NCBI RefSeq assembly: GCF_042453785.1
Contig: NC_091670.1
Location: 3,557,501 to 3,621,500, forward strand
Source of the DNA: Malus domestica
Taxonomy: Eukaryota; Streptophyta; Magnoliopsida; Rosales; Rosaceae
DNA length: 64,000 bases
Direction: 5' to 3'
Shown here: positions 55,590 to 64,000 of the stretch, piece after piece
How positions within the stretch are numbered: the first letter of the stretch is position 1
How the letters are laid out: the number at the start of each line of letters is the position of its first letter
Notes under the pieces: generated by a model
The model's input: the letters and a program-made list of their open reading frames with translations, nothing else
The model's database searches: none
What the model was told of the DNA's origin: nothing
Translations under genes and position numbers: made by a program

Positions 55590-56746
55590 ACTAAAGAACC
55601 CTCGACTTTCCCAACTTGCCCTTACACTTTCACTCTTGCCATTCTGCCCTTCTTATTCACATGGCTTCGTTCCTCTGTCTATTTGCCCTTTCCTCTTTTT
55701 CGATGTTCCCTTCTTGCCCTGTTGCTGCACAGTGGATGCCTTATTGCTCATCTTCACGATATCGGTCATTCTTTGGAATTTCAGATCAACTTTGGATGCA
55801 TCTACAAGTTCCCGCATAACCTTGTGTTGAGGGTTACTGCAGCTGGCCCTAAAAGAAGCATTCCAGTGGTGCTCCTTGCCAAGATCGATGGTTTTCTTGA
55901 GAGAGAATTTTCGACTAAATATTTGGACTGGGTGGCGCAGCTTATATAGCCATGTGTTCCGATGGGGATTGGAGGGAAGGAAAGAGTCGGTTACCTCAAG
56001 TTGTTATTTCTGTTATTAAATTTGTTGCTTTCTGTTATTTTCTTGCAACTGAAACATTTTTGTTAAAGATTATTAAATTTGTTGCAATTACACTTTTAAA
56101 TCTCAAATACGCTGTGACGATATGCTTAAGGGCTTGAGAAGGATATATGTGGATATATATTTACAATGAGTTTGGTATCGCATCGTGGCTAACTGATGTG
56201 GTTAAGTAGCTATTGTGCGTAGGTTGACTCATTCCAACTTCTAAAGGTACTTGCATATATCCCTATTATTATAGATTTTAGATTCAACTCCGATGAATGA
56301 TAAATTGATATTTAATTATGTTAAGCACATTGTACAATTTAGTCTAATTCTCAGTTTACAGTTGTGTAAAAAGGATTAAAATAATCTAGGCAAATGATCC
56401 ATCAAAATTCTAATAATTAATCCGACCAAAAAAATTAAGGTTGAAAAAATAAACAAAATAAATACAACTCTATCTACATAGACTCTCTGTCACCTCATAT
56501 TTTTTGGTATAATATTTTATAATACGAACACATAAATTGACGTTAAACAAGTCTATGGAGAGCCTCATTTTGATTTGGTGAAGAAGAGTGCAGTTTGCAG
56601 TAGCACGTGACGTCACAGGAACGTCCTCCGGGAACTCAGGAACAAGGCAAACAGACGATCGCCGAATCGTGTTCGATTCGGGTTCGCAAGACTCAACTGC
56701 CTCTCAAACTTATCATCCGTCCGATCAACATACTTTTGTTGTTCCA
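55590..56746. repeat. Duplicated block, copy 1 (antisense orphan fragment, repeat U, thioredoxin-promoter copy)
   Basis: It holds, in order, the antisense of the orphan coding fragment (55610-55945), repeat U (56137-56460), and 190 bases matching the region upstream of the thioredoxin y gene (56555-56746). Copy 2 is 58690-59800. The thioredoxin gene itself is not present here; after TTGTTGTTCCAAC the sequence jumps into repeat R. Confidence 0.85.
56604..56616. promoter_or_regulatory. CACGTGACGTCAC site in the duplicated promoter copy
   Basis: This is the same 13-mer as at 59601 upstream of thioredoxin y, here without a gene downstream. Confidence 0.5.
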
Positions 56747-58110
56747 ACCTGTCGGAGAACTTATTGAACTTTAGGAGATACCGGTGTGGGGTCTTCCAAG
56801 CACCACTCTTTGGGCTTATGGCAATCGAGTCAATGGGAGATCAGGGATTGTGGATACATTCCATCAGAATTAGTCAGCAATTAGAATAAAAACTGAAAAT
56901 GAATTATATTCCACCAGTTTTAAACACAAATAGTGGCACTAATCACATATTTTGCAAGTATAGCAGAAATATGAACACGAACTAACAATTGAAACCTATG
57001 GTAGATACAAATTGCCTAAACAATTGAAACTTGTTTGATCCCTATAGTATTTGTGAGTTGAAGAAGTGAAATAATCCAGGCCCGAGCTGTGTCATCGACA
57101 TTCAGTCAGGAAGGCCTCGATAGGAGAGTGGGTTGTAGGTCAATGCTGACTGTGATAAGTCAGTAAGAAATTTAGGAAAGGCCTACTGTTTGATGCTGGT
57201 TGATGGCTTTTCAGTCAGGCTAAAGTTCGATGGGCCAGTTGATTGGTGGCCGAACAGTGAGAAAATGTTTAGAGGAATAAAACCAACTGTTACATTGAAG
57301 GAGGCTTAGGGTTACTGTGGCCACCCCTTCCTGTATGGGAAATAAATAGATGGGTTACTGTACCCCCTCTCTTGCTCTGTGTTTGTTGCTTTCTGTGTTG
57401 TTCCCCCTTGGGTGGGCTTCGTGTTCATTTGGCTTCGGTCCTGGTTATTTTATTTCTAGTTCTCCAAAAAAATAAAAAATAAAAATAAATAAATAGATGG
57501 GATGAGTGTACCACAGCAACATGTATACGGAGTGTACCACAGCAACATGTATATGGTGTGTGCTTCCATTCCAATCAACTGTTTCCATATATCAATTTCT
57601 TCTTGGAATTTTTTTTTAACTTATGCACAGCCAGGCACCTCCTTCCTTTCATCCTTTAAAATCTTGCACAAAAGATTTATTCGATACAAATGTCCCTGGT
57701 ATAACTTATTTGTGGCTTCTTTCTCTTTGTTTCTTTTCCGGTTTGTTATAGGGGTTCTTCTTGCTGCAGAATTTCAATTTGGGTTCTTGTTACTGTGCAA
57801 ATGCTGCCTGTGGTATCTATTAATTTTGTTGCTGCTCACAACACCATTAGAATAGCTCCATAAGCTGCTTCTTAAGCTTCCGTCTTATACCTATTTAATT
57901 CTATTTTTGGACCAACAAGTATAAATTGCCTTCAGTTGCTCCAATCCTTTAGTCCTTCCCAGATCGTTAAAAGTTTTCTTTAAACTTTCACCTAACAAGA
58001 AATGGTCATTTCCTTCAATTACCATTTACCAATCAAGTTCTGTTCTTAACTAGGTATGCAACTTTGCCTTATTTCAAATATCCACTGGGACCACCGCTCG
58101 TCTGGGATCC
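56747..58110. repeat. Repeat R, copy 3 (left-truncated)
   Basis: It begins CTGTCGGAGAAC, inside the unit seen at 49592, and then follows copies 1 and 2. It includes a retro-insert at 57355 and a small duplication of GTGTACCACAGCAACATGTATA (57507-57552). Confidence 0.75.
57355..57486 (+). mobile_element. Short poly-A retro-insert
   Basis: A 132-bp insert (TTACTGTACCCCCTCTC to an A-rich tail) is flanked by exact AAATAAATAGATGGG copies (57340-57354 and 57487-57501). The duplication and A-tail fit a SINE or a truncated LINE 3' end. Confidence 0.8.
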
Positions 58111-58295
58111 TTTGGCGAGATCCTCCTTGGCTTTCTCAACTGCTTCCTGGCTTTCACCGAGTGCAGATCAGAGAGAGACTGAAATCTGCGTGCACCACCA
58201 CGCATCACCATCTTCGCAGCTGCCATTGTCAAGGTTAGAAAGAGAGGGGGCAGAGAGCAGAGAGAAAGCCAAGGAGGATCTCGCCAAAGGATCCC
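58103..58295. repeat. 36-bp perfect inverted repeat at the start of the orphan fragment
   Basis: 58103-58138 (TGGGATCCTTTGGCGAGATC..) is the inverse of 58261-58295, giving a stem with a loop of about 122 bases. Confidence 0.88.
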
Positions 58296-58570
58296 AGGAA
58301 GTAGTTAAGAAAGCCAAGGAGGATCTTGCCAGAAACATTGAGCGCCTCAAGCTCTGGACTCACGCCTTTGTACAGACCAAGAAAGACCTACAACTAGCCA
58401 TCGATCTTGGCGAGGAGCACCACTGGAACGCTTCTTTCAGCGCCAGCTGCAGTAACCCTCAACGCAAGGTTATGCGGAAACTTGCAGACACGTCCAAGGT
58501 CGATCTGAAATCCCAAAGAATGACCGACATTGTGGAGATGAGCAATAAGCCATCCACTGTGCAGCAATAG
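58103..58570 (+). pseudogene. Orphan coding fragment, best-preserved copy
   Basis: The frame is open to a TAG at 58570. The part that looks like real protein starts near 58240. It has two near-repeats (KAKEDLAKGSQEVV, KKAKEDLARN), then ERLKLWTHAFVQTKKDLQLA, IDLGEEHHWNASFSASCSNP, and QRKVMRKLADTSKVDLKSQR. It aligns along its length with the decayed copies at 16975-17310 (plus) and 16411-16740 (minus), and with antisense copies at 55640-55945 and 58714-58945. The bases before 58240 are an inverted copy of 58261-58295 and are not part of the original gene. The alternating Lys/Glu/Ala helix recalls LEA-like proteins but this is not an identification. Whether it is a functional gene or a captured piece is unknown. 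Confidence 0.5.
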
Positions 58571-58945
58571 GGCAAGAAGGGAACAACGAAAAGGGAAAAG
58601 GGCAAATAGACAGAGGAACGAAGCCACATGAATAAGAAGGGCAAAATGGCAAGAGTGAAAGTGTAAGGGCAAATTGGGGAAGTCGAGGGTTCTTTATTTG
58701 CCCTTTCCCCTTTTCACTGTTCCGTTCTTGCCCTGTTGCTGCACAGTGGATGCCTTATTACTCATCTCCACGATATCGGTCATTCTTTGGAATTTCAGAT
58801 TGACCTTGGATGCGTCTGCACGTTCCCGCATAACCTTGCGTTGAAGGTTACTGCAGCTGGCGCTGAAAGAAACGTTCCAGTGGTGCTCCTTGCCAAGATC
58901 GATGGTTTTCTTGAGAGAGAATTTTCGACTGAATATTTGGACTAG
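58370..58945. repeat. Palindrome of the orphan fragment
   Basis: The plus-sense fragment 58370-58600 is followed by its antisense copy 58714-58945, with a centre near 58690 (GTCGAGGGTTC). The arms are about 85-90 percent alike by eye. This is the same arrangement as at 16411-17310. Confidence 0.85.
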
Positions 58946-59800
58946 ATGGCCTCGACTTATATAGTCGTGTGTTCCGAAGGGGATTGGAGGGAAAGAAAGA
59001 GTTGGTTACCTCAGGTTGTTATTTCTGTTATTAAATTTGTTACTTTATGTTATTTTCTTGCAACTGAAACATTTTTGTTAAAGATTATTAAATTTGTTGC
59101 AATTACACTTTTAAATCCCAAATAGGCTATGACAATATGCTTAAGGGCTTGAGAAGGATATATGTGGATATATATTTACAATGAGTTTGGTATCGCATCG
59201 TGGCTAACTAATGTGGTAGGTTGACTCATTCCAACTTCTAAAGGTACTTGCATATATCCCTATTATTATAGATTTTAGGTTCGACTCCGATGAATAATAA
59301 ATTTGATATTTAATTATGTTAGGCACATTGTACGGTTTAGTCTAATTCTCAGTTAACGATTGTGTAAAAAGGATTAAAATAATCTAGGCAAATGATCCAT
59401 CAAAATTCTAAGAATTAATCCAACAAAAAAAATTAAGGTTGAAAAAATAAACAAAATAAATACAACTCTATCTACATAGACTTTGTCATCTCATATTTTT
59501 TGGTATAATATATTATAATATGAACACATAAATTGACGTTAAACGAGTTTATGGAGAAGCCTCACTTTGATTTGGTGAAGAAGAGTGCAGTTTGCCGTAG
59601 CACGTGACGTCACAGGAACTCAGGAACAAGGCAAACAGACGATCGCCGAATCGTCTTCGATTCGGGTTCGCAAGACTCAAATGCCTCTCAAACTTATCAT
59701 CCGTCCGATCAACATACTTTTATTGTTTCAACAATCAAGACTCAACTACCTCTCAAACTTATCATCCGTCCGATCAACATACTTTTGTTGTTCCAACAAT
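58690..59800. repeat. Duplicated block, copy 2, leading into thioredoxin y
   Basis: The antisense orphan fragment, repeat U (59153-59465) and the promoter segment are in the same order as in 55590-56746. The final part has a 57-base tandem duplication (CCTCTCAAACTTATCATCCG at 59685 and 59750). Confidence 0.85.
59601..59613 (+). promoter_or_regulatory. G-box/C-box (CACGTGACGTCAC) upstream of thioredoxin y
   Basis: The site lies 391 bases before the ATG at 60004. ACGT-core palindromes like this bind bZIP factors such as HY5 and are common in light-regulated plastid genes. Its position in the intergenic region and its presence in the duplicated block are visible; use by the gene is inferred. 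Confidence 0.55.
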
Positions 59801-60003
59801 CGACCGGTAAATAATTAAACACCACCATAGCATCATACACCCGAAGGAACACCGCAATCTTATCTCCTCTCGGCGACCGGGAAGCGCAAGTGTTCTTCGC
59901 TGGAAGTATTTGTTTCTATTCATTTTCTTTTCCGATTATCCAAACAGAAGCTAAGAAGAAGAATCCGTCGGACGAAATCTCACTGACCGGAGCGCCCAAT
60001 CCA

Positions 60004-62368
60004 ATGGCGATTTCCGTGACGGCGTCCGCGATTCCTTGTCTCAGCTCTGACCGTACGGCTCGCATAGTTGCGGCGGCGGCATCATCCTCTTCTTCTTGTT
60101 CAAAGCTGTCCTCCTCGACTTCTCTGCGATTTCCATCACACCTTCGACACGTTCGGATCGGAACACGGGACTCACGGCCTCGGATTCTTCCTCCGGTAAT
60201 CAGTTTTCCGATTTTGTAGTTTCGCGGTTTGTTTGTTTCCCGAGAAAATCAAGGAAAATATTTAAAATTTCTGCAGCTCGCAAGTTAAATTCCTTTTCCG
60301 AAATTTCTCTAGTGGATTAAATTGCAAAATTTGAATTTAGGGAGCAAAGCATACAACTGGAAATCTTATTGTTATCATATTTCTGGCAAGAAAGCCAATT
60401 GCTTTGTATTTCTTTGCCCTTTCCGTTTCCTCTAAGTTGTGAGAAAACCACATGGGTTGGTTTTTCGGGTTTTCGAAATTAAAGTCTTTTCGGGTGAAGA
60501 AATATAATTCATAGGGAAGTGCAGGCAAAGTAAACTGTTAGTGAGATACCGATAGCATGCTATGAGCTTAAGAAGGAGATGGAACTCACTATTGATTGTC
60601 TTTGAAATGTTTCTATTTGATGTTGGCGCACTCTCGTTTAGTTATCGGTAAACTAGTTTGGTATTGAACCTCTCCCAAATAATTAGAATTCACATTGTCA
60701 CCCATGTAGGGTATTAGGTTGCGAGAATCTGATCTACCCTACCGTTTGGGCATAAAGTTGGGGAGGGACAAACCTAGAAACAAAACTATTGAATGGGACG
60801 GAAGGTATAGATTATAAAACTGGGATACTATCTACTAAAGATGTGAATGCTAGTGACGGTGAGGAACCCATATTCGGGACCTTCATGCATGGACTCACTT
60901 GTTCTTTAATCATCTAATCAGCAGTCAAGTATTTGTACCAGTCAATCAACAACGGTCCTCCTATCACCACTCGCTGTGCCCCAAGTTAAAGGTGCCGCTT
61001 TCCATTGAGGATGATATGACCTATCACTTATGTAGTTATCCATGTGGACAATGTTGTGACAGATTCGAATAGCTGTGTGTACTCTTTCTTTGCTGTCTTT
61101 GGAATATTTGGCCTATATAGCTGAATTACGAAGTTTGACCGAATTGGTGATACGGTACTTACATGTATGTTTGAAAAAAATTAATTTTCGTAGGTTGAAG
61201 CAAAGAAGCAAACATTTTCCTCCTTCGAAGATTTGCTGGCTACCTCCGAAAAACCTGTGTTGGTTGACTTCTATGCAACCTGGTAAGCTTTGCTTGTATA
61301 TCTTGCTTCTTATTTTGTTTGTACAGAAATTCTCTAATATCAAAAGTGAATGCTCATAAAGGTGCGTCTCTCATGTGTGTAAGAGAATAGCCCTTTATTT
61401 AACCTATCTGCAAGGGATTACGAATAAATGGTCCTATAATCCTATGAGGCTGTATTACCATTCATCTAGGATTCTACGTAGGGTCCGTTACTTTCAAACT
61501 ACTATAACAGTTTGCATCATTGTAATTATTGTTGTATTGTCAGTTAAACTTTTAGTTCCTAAACAACGTGATGCTATTCACCTTTTAGGTTTTCCATCTC
61601 TCTTTGTCTTGCCTTGAAAGGAAGTATATAAAGGTAGCACGGACAATTAAGTAATAACCTGTGGTTGACAGGTGCGGTCCTTGTCAGTTTATGGCACCTA
61701 TCCTCAATGAAGTCAGCATTACGCTGAATGACAAGATCCAGGTTGTGAAAATTGACACGGAGAAGTATCCTAGCATTGCTGATAAATATAGCATACAAGC
61801 ATTGCCTACTTTCATCATATTTAAGGATGGAGAGCCATTTGACCGCTTTGTAAGTTGAATTTGTTCTACTTTTTCCTTTGGGAGATGATTATTATGTGTC
61901 TCTTTTAACAATCAAATACCTAGCAATGTGTGATCTGTCAGATAACATATTGACTGCAAGCTTTTCGTACAGCCATAACATGGAGGGGTATTGTTAATGT
62001 TGTTATGCTTTGCTGTTAATTCCACTTTTTAGATTTTGTAAGATATCCTATGTACATGCATCGGTTTCCAATTTCATCAGGTGTGTTGCTTCGCATGCTT
62101 TTCTTCTTCTTTTGTTTGGTTTTGATTCCGAAATGTTGAATTTGAAGGATGTATGTCCTCTTTGATCCAAAATATTAAATAAGATAAATATTGTATGTTC
62201 TCTGTGCATGTGTTCAAGCCACTGCTAGATTAATAATAACCGATTCACCATCATCAGTTCGATTTTAAATATCTTTGATTATTTTGCTTTCATTACTTGC
62301 AGGAGGGTGCTCTGACTGCTGATCAGCTTGTCGAACGAATAGAAACTACTTTGAAAGTTAGGAAGTAG
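60004..62368 (+). CDS. Thioredoxin y, chloroplast
   Basis: There are four exons: 60004-60195, 61194-61282, 61672-61849 and 62303-62368. All have GT/AG borders and join in frame to 174 residues. Residues 1-64 are Ser/Ala/Arg-rich with almost no acidic residues, a chloroplast transit peptide. The mature part has the thioredoxin fold with VLVDFYATWCGPCQFM (active-site Cys95 and Cys98, split across an intron in the Trp codon), KIDTEKYPSIADKY, the cis-proline segment ALPTFIIFKDG, and a C-terminal EGALTADQLVERIETTLK. The sequence is closest to the y type, which reduces antioxidant enzymes such as 2-Cys peroxiredoxin Q and methionine sulfoxide reductase in plastids. The expected length is about 167-175. 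An upstream ATG at 59890 is in a different frame and is not used. Symbol y1 or y2 cannot be told apart. Confidence 0.93.
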
Positions 62369-62682
62369 CGGGTGAGCTCTATAATATTCACGAGTTGAGA
62401 AAACTCTTATAGCAAGCTGTTCTTTCTCTGCTTCCCCCTCCCCATTTTCAAACCTTTCCCTTTTCTTCACTCTTCTTTTATTGGTCCAGCTTCTCAGGTT
62501 GAACCGAATCGATTCAGCCGCATCTGAGGGGATATGGATGAAATTTATTAATTGCCTTCGGGACATTCATTTCATATGTGATGAAATTTATTCTAGGCTT
62601 GTTTAGTTTGGCACGGTTGGAGCTTGAATTGGACATTCAGTTACTGCTTGCTTTGATACCATGTCAAAATTAGTGTCACTAA
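62369..62682. other. 3' flank of thioredoxin y
   Basis: Probable 3' UTR and intergenic sequence. No gene is seen; the antisense frame at 62279-62566 overlaps the last exon and has no family features. Confidence 0.45.
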
Positions 62683-62702
62683 TTAACAATGGCATATCAA
62701 AT

Positions 62703-62868
62703 AAAGGTCGTACCCAGTGCACAAGGCTCCCGCTTTACGCAGGGTTTGGGAGAGGTGAATGTCGGCTAGCCTTACCCCCATTTTATGAAGAGGCTGCTCC
62801 CAAGTCTCGAACCCGAGACCTACCGTTCATGGGCGAAGACACTTGCCATCGCACCAAGTGCGACCTCT
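62703..62868 (-). mobile_element. Au-like tRNA-derived SINE, minus strand, very clean
   Basis: It is flanked by TTAACAATGGCATATCAAAT at 62683-62702 and 62869-62888, an exact 20-bp duplication. On the minus strand it begins GAGGTCGCACTTGGTGCGAT, with an A-box-like TGGTGCGATGGCAAG and a B-box-like GGTCTCGGGTTCGAGACTT. It ends in a short T-run, the tail type of Au SINEs. The perfect duplication suggests recent insertion. Confidence 0.9.
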
Positions 62869-62888
62869 TTAACAATGGCATATCAAAT

Positions 62889-63409
62889 GAAGAAATTATT
62901 TCGGCATGCCTCCTTTCAATTTTGCATTCTCCTGTTTACTTCACAAGCGCACGAGTCAATTGTAGTAAAGATGTGCAATACGAAATCAAATTCACTGGGA
63001 TCGATTGAATCCTATAAGTATTATTTTAATGTACCAAAGATTTGATTTGTATTGAACTAATATTTTATTAAGCGACTACCCAACTAACAAATATTTGATA
63101 CCGCTACTCGTACCGAATGCTTGGAAAATTTTCGATTTTGGTTACCGGTTCGGTATTGTCAGTTCAGATTTTTATTTCGGCTCACGTTGGAAACAAATGA
63201 AAGACGAAGTTGAGGCCACAGTCGAATTAAAGAACCAAAATTGTCATCTCCTGATGCATACCTGTTTCTGTTTGTGTCAAAAATACATCGTCATCGACGC
63301 AATGAATGTTCAAACAGTTGCATACATGACAAATTTTGGTTCTTTAAGGTACCTTAAAGTGACTTCTTACTGAATGTTACAATAGTTGCATACATGACCG
63401 TCACTAACG
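62889..63409. other. Intergenic
   Basis: No gene is seen. Short direct phrases (GTTGCATACATGACA at 63317 and ..GTTGCATACATGACC at 63385) are the only structure. Confidence 0.4.
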
Positions 63410-63837
63410 TCAATGTTTCTTCTTTTTGTTGGACTTTGAGCTGGAGCCATGCTCATTTTTACGTCGCTTTTCCCCGCTCTTGTGACTCTCTCTCTCTTTT
63501 CCCTTATCCGTTTTGTTTCTACTTGATTTCACACTAACGAGACCACCAGCTGGTAAGTTTACACCGCCATTCTGTAATGCATTCTTAAAGTCTGCATCTC
63601 TGTCCCCAATCGCATACTGCTGAAGCAACTTGGGATCTAATGATCCGTCTGTGTTGGATCTCACCCCGTCCTGTATGTGCGAAGTCAAGTCAGCCCAACT
63701 CTTGGAATCCAGAACGCAGGAAAGAGAGGTAGGTCGGGTAACAGGGAAGGTAAGGAAGGAAAAAAGCATACCTCAACTTTTCTTGCAGCATCATTGAGAT
63801 CATCATCAACAGAGATTTTGTGAGGTTCCAAGAGAGT
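63410..63837 (-). CDS. 3' end of an unidentified gene with a Lys-rich C terminus (partial)
   Basis: Two terminal coding exons are on the minus strand: 63837-63772 (22 codons, TLLEPHKISVDDDLNDAARK) and 63670-63410 (86 residues plus TGA). The borders are TTCAG/ACTCTC, GAG/GTATGC and TACAG/GACGGG, and both joins are phase 0. The last exon reads DPKLLQQYAIGDRDADFKNA, NGGVNLPAGGLVSVKSS, then a strongly basic tail (GKERESHKSGEKRRKNEHGS, SNKKKKH) that looks like a nuclear localisation signal. The alternative of reading through the intron is rejected because exon-like codons and splice sites agree better. More exons must lie beyond position 64000. I feel this is a conserved plant nuclear protein but cannot name it. 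Confidence 0.75.
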
Positions 63838-64000
63838 CTGAACCAAAAGTTTCGAATCAGAGTGGAGTTACAACTTAGGCAGAAGAAAAGCACAATAGCA
63901 TACATACATGCACACAAATTTTATAATGTAATAGACGATGTTAAGCTTGCATTAAACAACTTCTGTTGCAAAGCTTTGCTTGACTGATCAAATAAATAGG

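Noticed and set aside
55587-55949. 120-codon plus-strand frame as a gene
   Set aside because: It is the antisense of the orphan coding fragment; the plus-sense copies at 58240 and 16975 align as protein, this one does not.
58394-58672. 92-codon minus-strand frame as a gene
   Set aside because: Antisense of the better-supported plus-strand fragment; it exists only because the palindrome repeats the same antisense frame.
59890-60219. Longer first exon for thioredoxin y from the ATG at 59890
   Set aside because: That frame covers the 60004 ATG region in the same direction but gives a hydrophobic leader unlike a transit peptide and needs the sequence upstream of the conserved start; the ATG at 60004 gives a normal transit peptide and length.
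62703-62868. A functional tRNA gene on the minus strand
   Set aside because: A- and B-box-like sequences are present, but there is no cloverleaf and the element has a 20-bp target duplication; it is a SINE.
62661-63008. 115-codon frame over the SINE
   Set aside because: It starts in flanking DNA and reads through the SINE and both target duplications.

Overview
The window is nuclear DNA from a dicot plant. The genes have spliced plant exons with GT/AG introns, and the rest is a dense layering of plant transposons. The repeat families (GGAAGTGTTATTGGCACTCC-type MITEs, GGATCC-rich MITEs, TGWNRCGCCCCGA-type long LTRs, poly-T-tailed SINE) look like those of Rosaceae, tribe Maleae (apple/pear). 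That placement is inference from pattern memory, not a search.

Four host genes can be supported. They are a two-exon citrate-binding-protein-like gene on the minus strand (28119-29650), a four-exon sphingomyelin-synthase-like gene resembling PHLOEM UNLOADING MODULATOR (47877-52989, plus), a four-exon chloroplast thioredoxin y gene (60004-62368, plus), and the last two exons of an unidentified nuclear-looking protein on the minus strand at the right edge (63410-63837). No tRNA, rRNA, CRISPR or bacterial-type operon was seen.

Layout. 1-3.6 kb: a broken hAT transposase. 4.7-5.0 kb: two Mutator-type MITEs. 5571-8648: a complete non-autonomous CACTA element with a GAT duplication that carries three unrelated captured gene pieces, including a fructokinase exon. 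9.4-16.2 kb: LTR relics, one of them holding a 220-bp near-palindromic MITE. 16.2-18.9 kb: a foldback locus with an inverted-duplicated coding fragment. 19.9-26.1 kb: an RTE-type LINE relic and a rearranged Copia element whose integrase is split by a 2.3-kb LTR. 28-30 kb: the citrate-binding gene. 30.9-45.0 kb: a chain of four PIF/Harbinger elements inserted end to end at TTA/TAA sites. One of them has an intact accessory (Myb/SANT-like) gene and a nearly intact transposase disrupted by a solo LTR. 45.4-46.9 kb: a hAT element and a Tourist-like MITE with exact duplications. 47.9-53.0 kb: the sphingomyelin-synthase-like gene, whose first intron is filled with repeats. 53-60 kb: a duplicated and inverted block that includes a second copy of the thioredoxin promoter region and more of the same orphan coding fragment seen at 16-17 kb. 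60-64 kb: thioredoxin y, a young SINE, and the edge gene.

The best candidates for something undescribed are the Harbinger chain with its shared palindrome and about 71-bp ACGTG arrays, the orphan coding family found in inverted pairs at two foldback loci, and the three-gene Pack-CACTA.
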